A stretch of 64,000 nucleotides of DNA from Klebsiella aerogenes KCTC 2190 (GCF_000215745.1 NC_015663.1:2852001-2916000), one strand, 5' to 3'; positions 8,730-17,159 are shown, numbered from the stretch's first letter. Notes: generated from the letters alone by a model not told the origin. Numbers and translations: made by a program.

Positions 8730-9065
8730 ATGACCCTGGATTATATTGCTTTAGCCATCCTGATTGCGGTGGTGCTGATTTTATTTTATGGAATTATCAT
8801 GATCCACGATATTCCTTATGAAATAGCCAAAAAAAGAAATCATCCGCACCAGGATGCGATTCATTACGCTGGCTGGGTGAGCTTGTTCACCCTGCACGTG
8901 CTGTGGCCGCTGCTGTGGATCTGGGCCACGCTGTGGCGAGAAGACCGCGGCTGGGGAATGCAGCAGTTAAAGACCGACCAGCACGATTTACATCAGCGTC
9001 TGGATGCGATGCAGGCGGAATTAAACCGTCTGAAAAATAGCGCCGTCAATCAGGAGGGTAAATAA
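8730..9065 (+). CDS. yiaW: YiaW-like DUF3302 membrane protein
   Basis: 111 residues; E. coli YiaW has 107. Two hydrophobic segments (about residues 5-26 and 47-68) are followed by a charged coiled-coil-like tail (LHQRLDAMQAELNRLKN). The ribosome site is GGAG. Its stop overlaps the next start by one base (TAATG), so it is coupled with the HlyD-type protein. DUF3302 proteins always accompany such fusion proteins and probably form a small inner-membrane partner; the transported compound is unknown. Symbol given by similarity of the pair; the copy could equally be the YibI-type paralogue. Confidence 0.7.
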   Translation: MTLDYIALAILIAVVLILFYGIIMIHDIPYEIAKKRNHPHQDAIHYAGWVSLFTLHVLWPLLWIWATLWREDRGWGMQQLKTDQHDLHQRLDAMQAELNRLKNSAVNQEGK

Positions 9066-10207
9066 TGGAAACGTTATTACTGCTGTGTTATGCCGCCTTG
9101 TGTATCGTGATATTTAAAGTATTCCGTATTCCATTAAATAAATGGACGGTTCCCACTGCGGTATTAGGTGGCGTGATACTGATTGGCATGTTAATCCTCG
9201 GTATGAATTATAACTTCCCCTATAGCGAAGTCGGGAAGCAGGTTTATCGCACCGTGCCCATTGTTTCGCAAACCCGCGGTCGAGTCACCAGCGTGCCGGT
9301 GAAACCAAATCAGATGCTGCATGAAGGCGACATCTTGTTCACCATCGACCCAACCCCGTTCCAGGCGAAGGTGGACGACCTGACCGCACAAGTGAAAGCG
9401 GCCAGCCAGGATGCGTTGTCGCTGGATGCGGGGTTAACCAGCGCGCAGGCTGATTTAAGCAAAGCGGTCGCCGAGCGCGACCGGGCCCAGCGTGAATACG
9501 CCCGCTTCCAGGCAGGTCATGATAAAGGGGCCTTTTCCGATCAGATGGTCGATACCCGTCGCCAGAACTGGAAAGCCTCGCAGGCGGCGGTTGACGCCGC
9601 CCGGGCAAAGGTCGCACAGGCGCGTAACGATCTCAATTCGGTGGTGCACGGCGAGAACACCAAAGTCGCTTCGCTGCTGGCGCAGCTGCGCGAGGCGCAA
9701 TTTAAGCTCGATAACACGGTGGTGCGCGCGCCGTCTGACGGCTATGTCAGTACCGTCGGCTTGCGCCCGGGGACCATGTCCACCGCGTTGGGGCTGAAGC
9801 CGGTAATGACGTTTGTGCCAACGGATAATGCGAATTCACGTGAATACGTCGCCGCATTCCGTCAGAACGCGCTGCAGCGTTTGCAAAAAGGTGAACAGGC
9901 TGAATTACTGTTCCCCTCTATTCCGGGAACCGTATTTAAAGCGCAGGTCGCGGAAGTGCTGCCGGCGATTGGCGAAAGCCAGTTTCAGGGTCAGGGGACG
10001 TTGCTGACGGCCAACGATCTGGCGGCGCGCGGCCGAGCGCTGGTGGTATTAAAAGTGACCGACGATCGTCTGGCAAATTATCAGCTGCCGCAGGGCGCGG
10101 ATGTCGAAGCCGCCGTCTATTCGGAACATTTTGAGCACCTGTCGCTGATAAGAAAGATCCTCATCCGTATGAAAAGCTGGGAAAGCTATCTCTATCTCGA
10201 TCACTAA
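9065..10207 (+). CDS. yiaV: YiaV-like HlyD-family membrane fusion protein
   Basis: 380 residues. Two N-terminal membrane segments (about 2-18 and 27-48) precede the biotinyl-lipoyl-like half (VTSVPVKPNQMLHEGDILF near residue 80), a long alpha-helical hairpin (residues ~100-215) and a second lipoyl half (VRAPSDGYVSTVGLRPG near residue 221). This is the periplasmic adaptor class that links inner-membrane pumps to outer-membrane channels. No pump gene is next to it; the pair yiaW-yiaV stands alone as in E. coli. Cargo unknown. Confidence 0.8.
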   Translation: METLLLLCYAALCIVIFKVFRIPLNKWTVPTAVLGGVILIGMLILGMNYNFPYSEVGKQVYRTVPIVSQTRGRVTSVPVKPNQMLHEGDILFTIDPTPFQAKVDDLTAQVKAASQDALSLDAGLTSAQADLSKAVAERDRAQREYARFQAGHDKGAFSDQMVDTRRQNWKASQAAVDAARAKVAQARNDLNSVVHGENTKVASLLAQLREAQFKLDNTVVRAPSDGYVSTVGLRPGTMSTALGLKPVMTFVPTDNANSREYVAAFRQNALQRLQKGEQAELLFPSIPGTVFKAQVAEVLPAIGESQFQGQGTLLTANDLAARGRALVVLKVTDDRLANYQLPQGADVEAAVYSEHFEHLSLIRKILIRMKSWESYLYLDH

Positions 10208-10322
10208 AACGACGGAATAGCGGTCAGGCAGTTTTAAGAACTTTTCCTAATGCCAAGCGCAGAAGCTTATGCCATGCTGAATGTGACTCGTAACATAAAG
10301 CACGCGTTAAGAGAGGAAAAAT

Positions 10323-10748
10323 ATGAAAAAAGCAATGATTGCACTATCCGCTATTCTGGTCGCTTCTCCGGTATTCGCGGCAACCACTACACATGCAACC
10401 GATGATACCGTGGCCGCAGCCCACGAAAATGCCAACACGGCAAAAGAAAAACTGCACCAGGCGCAGAATCAGGGCGAAGAGATGAAGCTCAAGTCCAAAC
10501 ATGCTGCTGAAGGGAAAAGCGATAGCGTCGGCAGCCAGATAAGCGAAGGCACGCAGAAAACCTGGAATAAAACCAAAGAAGGCGCCGAGAAGGGCTGGGA
10601 TAAGACCAAAGAAGGTACTGAGAAAGGCTGGAACGCCACTAAAGAAGGCGCCAGCAAAGGTTGGGATAAAACCAAAGAAGTCAGCGAGAAAGGCTGGGAT
10701 AAAACCAAGCAAGGCGCTGAAGAGTTAAAGAATAAAGTCTCTGAGTAA
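10323..10748 (+). CDS. Secreted/periplasmic 11-residue-repeat (LEA-like) protein
   Basis: 141 residues with a Sec signal peptide (cleavage probably after VFA at residue 19). The C-terminal half is built from 11-residue repeats of the type GWDKTKEGAEK: tryptophans occur at residues 81, 92, 103, 114 and 125, exactly 11 apart. Such hendecads, rich in Lys, Glu, Gly and Thr, recall group 3 LEA proteins that form amphipathic helices on drying or on membranes. No enzyme motif. A strong terminator follows, so it is a single-gene unit. A role in envelope or desiccation stress is inference. Confidence 0.65.
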   Translation: MKKAMIALSAILVASPVFAATTTHATDDTVAAAHENANTAKEKLHQAQNQGEEMKLKSKHAAEGKSDSVGSQISEGTQKTWNKTKEGAEKGWDKTKEGTEKGWNATKEGASKGWDKTKEVSEKGWDKTKQGAEELKNKVSE

Positions 10749-10772
10749 TACTGACTCGCTGAGAACAAAAAA

Positions 10773-10794
10773 GGTCGCGTTAGCGGCCTTTTTT
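10773..10794 (+). terminator. Rho-independent terminator of the repeat-protein gene
   Basis: GGTCGC-GTTA-GCGGCC stem-loop followed by six T, 24 bp after the stop codon. Confidence 0.85.
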
Positions 10795-10841
10795 ACGTCT
10801 GGCGCTCGCTGAAATTATTGTTTGCTGTCCTCCTGAATTAG

Positions 10842-10857
10842 CCAGGAATAGTCCTGG
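10842..10857. promoter_or_regulatory. Inverted repeat upstream of the RcnB-like gene
   Basis: CCAGGA-ATAG-TCCTGG, a perfect 6-bp inverted repeat, lies 66-81 bp before the start codon at 10924, a usual operator distance. The cognate regulator is not recognised. Confidence 0.35.
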
Positions 10858-10923
10858 ATAGGTTGCTAATCACTATTTCTCCACATTTGCAGGGTAAAAA
10901 AGAGATATATCAGGAGGTGTACT

Positions 10924-11388
10924 ATGAAAAAGATGATTTCTCTGGCGGTTATTTTATCTTGCGTGCTGAGCGCTCAGGCTTTTGCCGATGGTCCAAATGA
11001 CGGTCATCGTCCGGGGCAACAGCAGGTATGGCAGAATGGCCCGAAGCAGGGTGACCAGAATGGACACCACCAGCCGGGCGGTCCTGGCGATAACCATCAG
11101 GGCAACAATGATAGCCGCGGCCCGGACCGAAGAGGTCATGACGATCGTCGCCAGGAACGCCATGAACAGGACCATTTCGCCTGGAGGGGTAACGATTTCC
11201 GTAAAGGCCATCCGGCGCCGGAGCATTATCGCGGTGATGAATATCGCGTCAGTAACTGGAACGAACGTGGTCTGCCGCGCCCGCCGGAGGGGCATCACTG
11301 GTCTTATATCGATGGCAATTACGTGCTGATCGCCGCAGCGACCGGAATTATTACTTCAATTCTGGTAAGCGGCGCCCTCGGTCATTAA
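10924..11388 (+). CDS. RcnB-family periplasmic protein
   Basis: 154 residues with a signal peptide ending at AFA (about residue 21). The middle (residues ~22-95) is low-complexity, very rich in Gly, His, Asp, Gln and Arg, fitting metal or anion binding. The C-terminal part has the RcnB signature GLPRPPEGHHWSYIDGNYVLI followed by a hydrophobic stretch (residues ~131-150) that may anchor it. RcnB proteins are periplasmic and were first linked to nickel/cobalt homeostasis, but most family members have no proven metal. Ribosome site AGGAGG at 10912-10917. Confidence 0.75.
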   Translation: MKKMISLAVILSCVLSAQAFADGPNDGHRPGQQQVWQNGPKQGDQNGHHQPGGPGDNHQGNNDSRGPDRRGHDDRRQERHEQDHFAWRGNDFRKGHPAPEHYRGDEYRVSNWNERGLPRPPEGHHWSYIDGNYVLIAAATGIITSILVSGALGH

Positions 11389-11416
11389 ATAATGATACTT
11401 GCGGCATGGCATTCGC

Positions 11417-11449
11417 GCCGGGTCAGGCTAACGTCTGACCCGGCTTATT
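11417..11449 (+). terminator. Terminator after the RcnB-like gene
   Basis: Perfect 10-bp stem GCCGGGTCAG / CTGACCCGGC with an 8-base loop, followed by the short T-rich TTATT. May also serve the convergent lipoprotein gene. Confidence 0.7.
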
Positions 11450-11477
11450 GATGCTAACTTGTACGGACCGCAGTGGA

Positions 11478-12068
11478 TCACCTTTTATTCAGCTCGTCAT
11501 CCGGCCAGTATTTATAACCGTTGACCATTGCCTGAGCCGCCAAACCTTTCTCGGTGATTTCATAAACGTTGACTTTTGACGGCAGCGAAGAGGTATCTTT
11601 CGCCACGCCGTTGGCTGACGCGCCTATCGGGGCGATGCCGTTGTCGTCATATTTCGCTGCCGCGTTGGCATCCGCGCCGACCATATAGCCTTTAGTAATG
11701 AAAGTATTCAATGCGTCTTTATCGTGGAATACCAGTACGGTACGCAACTGTTTCACGCCCATACCCACACCGGCGCCGCCCTGGGCCATTTTCATATAGG
11801 TATCTTTGCCGGTGGCGCTATTTTTCACCACGCCGTAACCGCTACCGAAGCCAAAGACTAATATCTTGCTGCTGTTACTGGCGAAGACCGCGTAGCCCTT
11901 TGAATGCTGGATATCGCTACGCGCTTCCGGGTACAGGCTATAGAGTTTACTGAGCGTGTTGGTACGCATCTTTTGGATGCTGGCGCGTTGCTGGCTGGCG
12001 GTGTCGCCCTCAGCGCTGCAGCCTGTTAGCGTCAGCGCGCAGGCAAGTAAAAGTAAATGATATTTCAT
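11478..12068 (-). CDS. SYLF-domain (Ysc84-like) lipoprotein
   Basis: 196 residues. Lipoprotein signal peptide with lipobox LTGC (Cys17), so the mature protein is lipid-anchored in the envelope. The rest matches the SYLF/Ysc84 lipid-binding domain: KGYAVFASNSSKILVFGFGSGYGVV and MAQGGAGVGMGVKQLRTVLVF near residues 59-118. Bacterial SYLF lipoproteins have no fixed role; phospholipid binding is the family property. Convergent with the RcnB-like gene. The 236 bp upstream to the next gene are AT-rich and hold its promoter, but no clear operator was seen. Confidence 0.75.
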   Translation of the reverse strand: MKYHLLLLACALTLTGCSAEGDTASQQRASIQKMRTNTLSKLYSLYPEARSDIQHSKGYAVFASNSSKILVFGFGSGYGVVKNSATGKDTYMKMAQGGAGVGMGVKQLRTVLVFHDKDALNTFITKGYMVGADANAAAKYDDNGIAPIGASANGVAKDTSSLPSKVNVYEITEKGLAAQAMVNGYKYWPDDELNKR

Positions 12069-12304
12069 GGCTGTTTATTTTTATTTAAAACTGAATTAAA
12101 GCGGGGATAGTAGAGTAAGTGTTGGTGTGTAACCCATAAAATAAACGTTTATATTTAAATTTTGCCAGTTTTAATGGTTATTGTTCTGCGATTTGTCTGT
12201 ATTAAAAATATGATGGATGGTGTTCCAGCAATTAGAAATGCTACTTGCATAAACTTTGCGCCAGGATAACTTGTTAAGTTCTTAATCTATTCCCGGAGAA
12301 CGGC

Positions 12305-13483
12305 ATGTCTGATTGTGTAATTCCAGAAATTAAAGCCACGGAAGATGAAATGATTTCTATCCGTCATTATTTACATGCCAATCCGGAATTAAGTCTGGAA
12401 GAGTTTAATACCAGCGAGCTGGTTGCCGGTAAGCTGACAGAATGGGGCTATCAGGTGACCCGCGGCCTCGGTAAAACCGGCGTCGTCGGCAGCCTGAGCA
12501 AAGGCGACTCGCCGCGCACTATTGGCCTGCGCGCCGATATGGACGCATTACCGATTTATGAAACCACCGATTTACCCTGGGCCAGTACCGTACCCGGAAA
12601 AATGCATGCCTGCGGCCATGATGGCCACACCACGATTTTGCTCGCGGCGGCGAAATATATCGCCTCGCCGGCCTGCCAGTTCAACGGCACGGTGCATCTG
12701 ATTTTCCAGCCCGCGGAAGAAGCCATCGGCGGCGCGGATCTGATGATTAAAGATGGCCTGTTTGAGCAGTTCCCCTGCGAACGCATCTTCGGCCTGCACA
12801 ATATGCCGGGGCTACCGGTTGGCAAGCTGGGCTTCTATGCCGGCAACTTTATGGCCTCGGCGGACACGGTCAAAATCACGATTACCGGCTACGGCGGCCA
12901 CGGCGCGCATCCGGAACGCACCGTCGACCCTATCGTGGCCGGCGCGGCGCTGGTGATGGCGTTGCAGAGCATCGTCGCGCGCAACGTGCCGCCGGGTGAA
13001 ACGGCGGTCGTCAGCGTGGGGACTTTCCAGGCCGGCATCGCCTCGAACGTGATTCCTGAGAGCGTGGTGATGGAGCTCAGCGTGCGGGCGATGAAACCGG
13101 AAATTCGCGATCTGCTGATTAAGCGTATTCAAGAGCTGACCGAGTTTACTGCCAAAAGCTATGGCGCCAGCAGCGAAGTCGAGATTTACGACTCTTACCC
13201 GGTATTAACCAACAGTAACGAAGAGACCGATTTCGCCCAGGCGCTGGCGCTGGAAGTCTTTGGCCGCGAAGGGGTGCTGGAGTCGGTATCGCCAATGAAC
13301 GCCAGCGAAGATTTCGCTTTTATGCTGCGCGAGCGTCCGGGCTGTTACTTCCTGCTCGGCAACGGTGAAAAAGGCGAGAAGGGCGGCTGCATGGTGCATA
13401 ACCCCGGTTATGACTTTAACGATGACATTATCTGCACCGGCGCGACGCTGTTCGCGCGTTTAGTGCAAGCGCATTGCCGTTAA
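12305..13483 (+). CDS. M20-family amidohydrolase (HipO/N-acyl amino acid hydrolase type)
   Basis: 392 residues. Motifs of the M20D group are complete: RADMDALP near residue 78, MHACGHDGHT near residue 101 (Cys and His metal ligands), QPAEEAIGGADLMI near 137 and NASEDFAFM near 335. Such enzymes cleave N-acyl or N-benzoyl amino acids (hippurate, indoleacetyl-amino acids, N-acetyl amino acids). The next gene, 19 bp downstream, encodes an amino-acid binding protein, so the pair may take up and split an acylated amino acid. No signal peptide, hence cytoplasmic. Precise substrate cannot be told. Confidence 0.85.
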   Translation: MSDCVIPEIKATEDEMISIRHYLHANPELSLEEFNTSELVAGKLTEWGYQVTRGLGKTGVVGSLSKGDSPRTIGLRADMDALPIYETTDLPWASTVPGKMHACGHDGHTTILLAAAKYIASPACQFNGTVHLIFQPAEEAIGGADLMIKDGLFEQFPCERIFGLHNMPGLPVGKLGFYAGNFMASADTVKITITGYGGHGAHPERTVDPIVAGAALVMALQSIVARNVPPGETAVVSVGTFQAGIASNVIPESVVMELSVRAMKPEIRDLLIKRIQELTEFTAKSYGASSEVEIYDSYPVLTNSNEETDFAQALALEVFGREGVLESVSPMNASEDFAFMLRERPGCYFLLGNGEKGEKGGCMVHNPGYDFNDDIICTGATLFARLVQAHCR

Positions 13484-13502
13484 TCCCTGGAGAAGACTTC
13501 GA

Positions 13503-14279
13503 ATGAAAAAATCACTGTTGTTGTGTTTGGCATTAATGGCGTCGACGTCGGCGCTGGCCGCCGGGGCGAAAGAGATCCGTTTTGGCGTTGACCCGACCTT
13601 CGCGCCGTTTGAATGGAAAGATCCGCAGGGCAAGCTGGCGGGATTTGATATCGATTTGGGCAACGCGATATGTCAGCAACTGCAGGCGAAGTGCGTGTGG
13701 GTGGAAAGCAACTTCGACGGCATTATTCCGGCGCTGAAGGCGCGTAAATTCGACGCGATACTCTCAGGGATGTATATGACCGAGAAGCGTAAAGAGCAGA
13801 TTGCTTTTAGCGATAAGCTGTACAACGGGCCGGTGTTTCTGGTGGCGCGCAAAAATACCCTCAAAGGCAATACGCCAGAGCAACTGAAGGGGAAAACCAT
13901 CGGCGTCGAGCAGGGGTCGGCACAGGAAACTTATGTGAACCAGTACTGGCGGTCGCAGGGTATTAACATTGTCGCCTATCAGGGCGCCGATAGCGTCGTT
14001 CGCGACCTTGAGTCAGGTCGTCTCGATGGCGCGGTACTCTCCGGCATGATGGCCGATTACAGCTTCCTGCAGCAGCCGCAGGGCAAGGATTTCGCCTTTG
14101 TTGGCGGACAACTGCAGGATAATAAACTGTTCGGCGCCGGGGCGGCGATTGGCCTGCGTCAAGGCGACGATGCGCTGCGCGAAGAGATAAATGGCGCGAT
14201 TGCGAAAATGCTTGCCGACGGCACCTACAAAAAACTGGCCGGGAAATATTTTAGCTTTGACGTTTATTCCGGGACATAA
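13503..14279 (+). CDS. Orphan polar amino acid ABC-transporter binding protein
   Basis: 258 residues with a signal peptide (cleavage after ALA, residue ~20). The mature part is a cluster-3 solute-binding protein like ArgT/HisJ: IRFGVDPTFAPFEWKDPQGKL near residue 26 and FDAILSGMYMTEKRKEQIAFS near residue 82. It follows the M20 gene by 19 bp as an operon, yet no permease or ATPase gene is adjacent, so it must borrow a transporter such as HisQMP-type, or its partners lie elsewhere. Probable ligand class: basic or acyl amino acid. Confidence 0.8.
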   Translation: MKKSLLLCLALMASTSALAAGAKEIRFGVDPTFAPFEWKDPQGKLAGFDIDLGNAICQQLQAKCVWVESNFDGIIPALKARKFDAILSGMYMTEKRKEQIAFSDKLYNGPVFLVARKNTLKGNTPEQLKGKTIGVEQGSAQETYVNQYWRSQGINIVAYQGADSVVRDLESGRLDGAVLSGMMADYSFLQQPQGKDFAFVGGQLQDNKLFGAGAAIGLRQGDDALREEINGAIAKMLADGTYKKLAGKYFSFDVYSGT

Positions 14280-14409
14280 TGTCAGAGTGTACCCTGCGGG
14301 CATGGACTGCCCGCCGCAAGATTCCTTTTCTGATTATCCACTCGACATCCTCTTCAGACCCCCTGCGGTTATCTGAGGGAAACAGAATATAAGCTAAGGA
14401 GTAATCGGC

Positions 14410-15363
14410 ATGATGACACGTCCATTGGGCAAAAGCGGATTTTCCATCGCCCCATTAGTATTTGGCGGCAACGTCTTTGGCTGGACCATCGATGAGAAAA
14501 CCAGTTTTGCCATTCTTGATGCTTTTGTTGACCACGGTTTTGATGCTATCGATACGGCGGATGTGTATTCCCGCTGGGCGGAGGGCAATCAGGGCGGCGA
14601 ATCCGAAACCATTATTGGCCGCTGGCTGCAGGCGCGCCCTGGCATACGCGATAAAGTCAAAATCTTCACTAAAGTTGGCTCTGATATGGGGCTACCCGGC
14701 CATAAAGGATTGAAAAAAGCCTGGATCCAGCAGGCGATTGACGACTCGTTGCGCCGCCTGAATACGGATTACGTCGACCTCTATTTCGCCCACTGGCCGG
14801 ATCCTGAAACGCCAATCGATGAAACGTTAGAAGCATTCCAGGCGCTGCAGCAGGCCGGCAAGGTGCGGGCGATTGGCGCTTCAAACCTCGACGCCGGACA
14901 GCTGTCATCGGCGCTGGAAGTGGCGCGTAAAGGCGGCCTTCCCGCCTGGCAGGTGCTGCAGCCGGAATATAACCTCTATCACCGCTCCGCCTTTGAAGGG
15001 GCGCTACGCGATCTCTGCGTCAGCCGCGATATAGGCGTGGTGACCTACTACAGCCTGGCTTCCGGCTTCCTGAGCGGTAAGTATCGCCAGCCGTCCGATT
15101 TAGCGCAAAGCCAGCGCGGTAGCGGCATCGCTAAATATCTCAATCCACGCGGAATGCGGATTATTGACACGCTGGTCGCGGTGGCGGAAGAACAGCAGGC
15201 GAAGCCCGCAGAAGTGGCGTTAGCGTGGCTGATGAGCCGGGAAGGCGTTACCGCGCCGATTGCCAGCGCCACCAGCCTGGCGCAGGTGGAAAGCTTCGCC
15301 CGCGCGGCGGCGCTGAGCCTTAGCAGCGAGCAGTTGGCGCGGCTCGACAGCGCCAGCGCCTGA
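14410..15363 (+). CDS. Aldo/keto reductase
   Basis: 317 residues. Aldo/keto reductase signatures: DAIDTADVYSRW (catalytic Asp and Tyr) near residue 41, IFTKVG with the catalytic Lys near residue 76, and YFAHWPDPET with the His near 121; nucleotide-binding end SATSLAQVESFARA near 290. NADPH-dependent reduction of aldehydes or ketones is the family activity. A TAAGGAG ribosome site precedes the ATG at 14410. It is 130 bp from the binding-protein gene, with its own likely promoter. Physiological substrate unknown. Confidence 0.8.
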   Translation: MMTRPLGKSGFSIAPLVFGGNVFGWTIDEKTSFAILDAFVDHGFDAIDTADVYSRWAEGNQGGESETIIGRWLQARPGIRDKVKIFTKVGSDMGLPGHKGLKKAWIQQAIDDSLRRLNTDYVDLYFAHWPDPETPIDETLEAFQALQQAGKVRAIGASNLDAGQLSSALEVARKGGLPAWQVLQPEYNLYHRSAFEGALRDLCVSRDIGVVTYYSLASGFLSGKYRQPSDLAQSQRGSGIAKYLNPRGMRIIDTLVAVAEEQQAKPAEVALAWLMSREGVTAPIASATSLAQVESFARAAALSLSSEQLARLDSASA

Positions 15364-15371
15364 GTCAGCCC

Positions 15372-15462
15372 CTCTCCCCGGAGGCGGCGCGTTGCGCCTT
15401 GTCCGGGCTACTAAATCGCACAGTGCCGTAGCCCCGGTAAGCGGTAGCGCCACCGGGGATTT
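15372..15462. repeat. Composite REP/BIME element
   Basis: Two convergent palindromic units between the aldo/keto reductase and moaF: CCCCGGAGGCGGCGCG... CCGGGCTAC, then GTAGCCCCGGTAAGCGG... CCACCGGGG. The same unit pair recurs at 41884-41970 and, in other orientation, at 26699 and 50913. Lies between convergent genes, a typical place. Confidence 0.75.
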
Positions 15463-15477
15463 TGCGGCCACGCAATA

Positions 15478-16269
15478 TTATTCCTGATGGCGGGTGACGT
15501 TGAGGATCTTCGCGCTCGCGCCGACCGGGAAATTACTCAAGGCGCCAAAATCACTGCCCTGATAACCCATGATCTTACCATCGGTACGCATCTGCTGAAG
15601 ATCGATCAAGATAGCCCCCAACGTGGGAATGATTTTCTCCCGCCAGACGAACAAATAGAGATCCTCAGCCACCTGCACGTAATGGCAGCGATCGACATCC
15701 GCCAGCCCCTTTTCCACGCCATCCAGACACTGCCAGGCGTAAAAATTATCATTGAGATAGATGTGTTCATAACGCTCGGTCGGGCTATAGGTGTACTGAT
15801 TGCGCATGCCGACCAGCGCGGTGGTAAAGTCCGGCAGCGGTCCCGGCTGGGTATCCAGGCGGGCGAAGACAAATCGCGCCTCGACGGCAGTCAGCGGCAA
15901 CCCTTGCTCTACCCGGCTGAAGGCGTCCAGCCGCGCGGCGGCTTCGTCCGGTAGCTGGCCGTATACCAGCGTGGCGTTGCGCTGCGTCAGGTTGCATACC
16001 GCGCTGATACTGGCGTTATCGCGCTCCGGGTCAAGAAAATCGATAAACAGAATATCGGGGCGCAGGGCGGTTGCCCGCCAGGGCGCGCGGTTGCCGTTCC
16101 AAAGCAGTGTCTGGTCATTTTCGATAACCAACTGCTGCGGCTCGCTCCCGTCGGCATAAAAGGTAAAGCGTTCGCCTGCGGGCAGACTGGCGGTGGCCAG
16201 CAGGTTGCCGTGCGGGGCGAAACCATCGGCCAGCGCGCCGACCTGGATAAATACGGCTTCTGAAGTCAT
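15478..16269 (-). CDS. moaF: MoaF, monoamine-regulon protein
   Basis: 263 residues from the ATG at 16269 (CAGGAG upstream); the longer frame to 16341 overlaps moaE and has no ribosome site. It matches the MoaF family (MoaF N- and C-terminal domains), known from Klebsiella aerogenes as part of the moaEF operon switched on by MoaR with tyramine and related amines. Calycin-like beta-rich fold, no membrane segment. Family function is not known biochemically. Directly follows moaE (25 bp), and lies in the same orientation as atsBA. Confidence 0.85.
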   Translation of the reverse strand: MTSEAVFIQVGALADGFAPHGNLLATASLPAGERFTFYADGSEPQQLVIENDQTLLWNGNRAPWRATALRPDILFIDFLDPERDNASISAVCNLTQRNATLVYGQLPDEAAARLDAFSRVEQGLPLTAVEARFVFARLDTQPGPLPDFTTALVGMRNQYTYSPTERYEHIYLNDNFYAWQCLDGVEKGLADVDRCHYVQVAEDLYLFVWREKIIPTLGAILIDLQQMRTDGKIMGYQGSDFGALSNFPVGASAKILNVTRHQE

Positions 16270-16294
16270 GTGAGCTCCTGAGTAGAGTAGGGCG

Positions 16295-17071
16295 TTAAGT
16301 AAACGCCAGCGTTGGAACATCGACGATGCTGGAACCGCCATCGGCGACCAGCGTCGCGCCGCTGATGATGGCGGCCTGCGGAGAGCAGAGAAACTGACAG
16401 GCCCGGGCTATCTCCTCGGGGCTGGCGGGGCGGCGTAGCGGAACGTCGCGGCATACCCGTTGATAGGCCTCGGCAAGCGACAGCCCGTGTTCCAGCATCA
16501 GTGGAATCATCTCTTCATCCGCCATCGGAGTGGTGACCCAGCCGGGACAAATCGCATTGGCGCGGACGCCCTGCGGGCCGTAATCGCGGGCGATGGAGCG
16601 CATCAGGCCAATTAACGCGTGTTTGGCGGTGACATAGCCACAGGCCTGCGGCCCGGCGGCGAGCGAGGCGATGGAGGCGACAAACAGCACATTGCCGCGG
16701 CAGGCAATCAGTGAAGGCAGGCAGGCGCGCACGCTGACGAAAGCGCTGTTCAGGTTCGCGTCCAGCGCCTCGCGCCATTGGCGATCGCTGGTATCGGCGG
16801 CGGCGCTATTGCCCATGCCGCCGGCGCTGCAGATGAGTACATCAATACCGTGAGTCTGGTCGAGAATCGGCGGTAGCAGCCGTTCCCGCCAGACGTCGCC
16901 GTCGGCGGCATCGCCCACCAGCGCCGTCGCACCGGTTTCAACGGCGATCTTGTGTAGCGGCGCTTCACGTCTGCCGGTAATAAACACCCGATCGCCCGCC
17001 GCGCTCATCAACCGCGCGCAGGCGGCACCAATCCCGCTTCCGCCGCCGGTAATCACCACGACTCTCGCCAT
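16295..17071 (-). CDS. moaE: MoaE, short-chain dehydrogenase of the monoamine regulon
   Basis: 258 residues with a complete SDR frame: TGGGSGIGAA cofactor loop at residues 8-17, ICSAGG near 84, catalytic Ser in VASIASL near 133 and YVTAK (Tyr/Lys pair) near 146. NAD(P)-dependent oxidation or reduction of an alcohol or ketone. In Klebsiella the moaEF pair is under MoaR control; the substrate is not proven. Start at 17071 follows CAGGAGAGAGCGG. The 88 bp up to atsA hold a strong hairpin and a motif shared with the amine cluster at 26.5-28.7 kb. Confidence 0.85.
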   Translation of the reverse strand: MARVVVITGGGSGIGAACARLMSAAGDRVFITGRREAPLHKIAVETGATALVGDAADGDVWRERLLPPILDQTHGIDVLICSAGGMGNSAAADTSDRQWREALDANLNSAFVSVRACLPSLIACRGNVLFVASIASLAAGPQACGYVTAKHALIGLMRSIARDYGPQGVRANAICPGWVTTPMADEEMIPLMLEHGLSLAEAYQRVCRDVPLRRPASPEEIARACQFLCSPQAAIISGATLVADGGSSIVDVPTLAFT

Positions 17072-17123
17072 CCGCTCTCTCCTGTAATGGGGTTCAGGAT
17101 TACCTTAGAAAGCGAGTCTACTT

Positions 17124-17153
17124 CCGGCTATCGCCCGGAAGAACGATAGCCGG
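17124..17153. promoter_or_regulatory. Perfect hairpin between atsA and moaE
   Basis: CCGGCTATCG and CGATAGCCGG form a perfect 10-bp inverted repeat with a ten-base spacer; no T run follows on the minus strand, so it is not a standard terminator. The spacer plus arm contains TATCGCCCGGAAGAA, close to TATCGTCCGGAAGAA found at 28609. It could be an operator of the moaEF promoter or an mRNA processing or stabilising stem that separates atsA from moaE expression. Confidence 0.5.
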
Positions 17154-17159
17154 GTTCGT

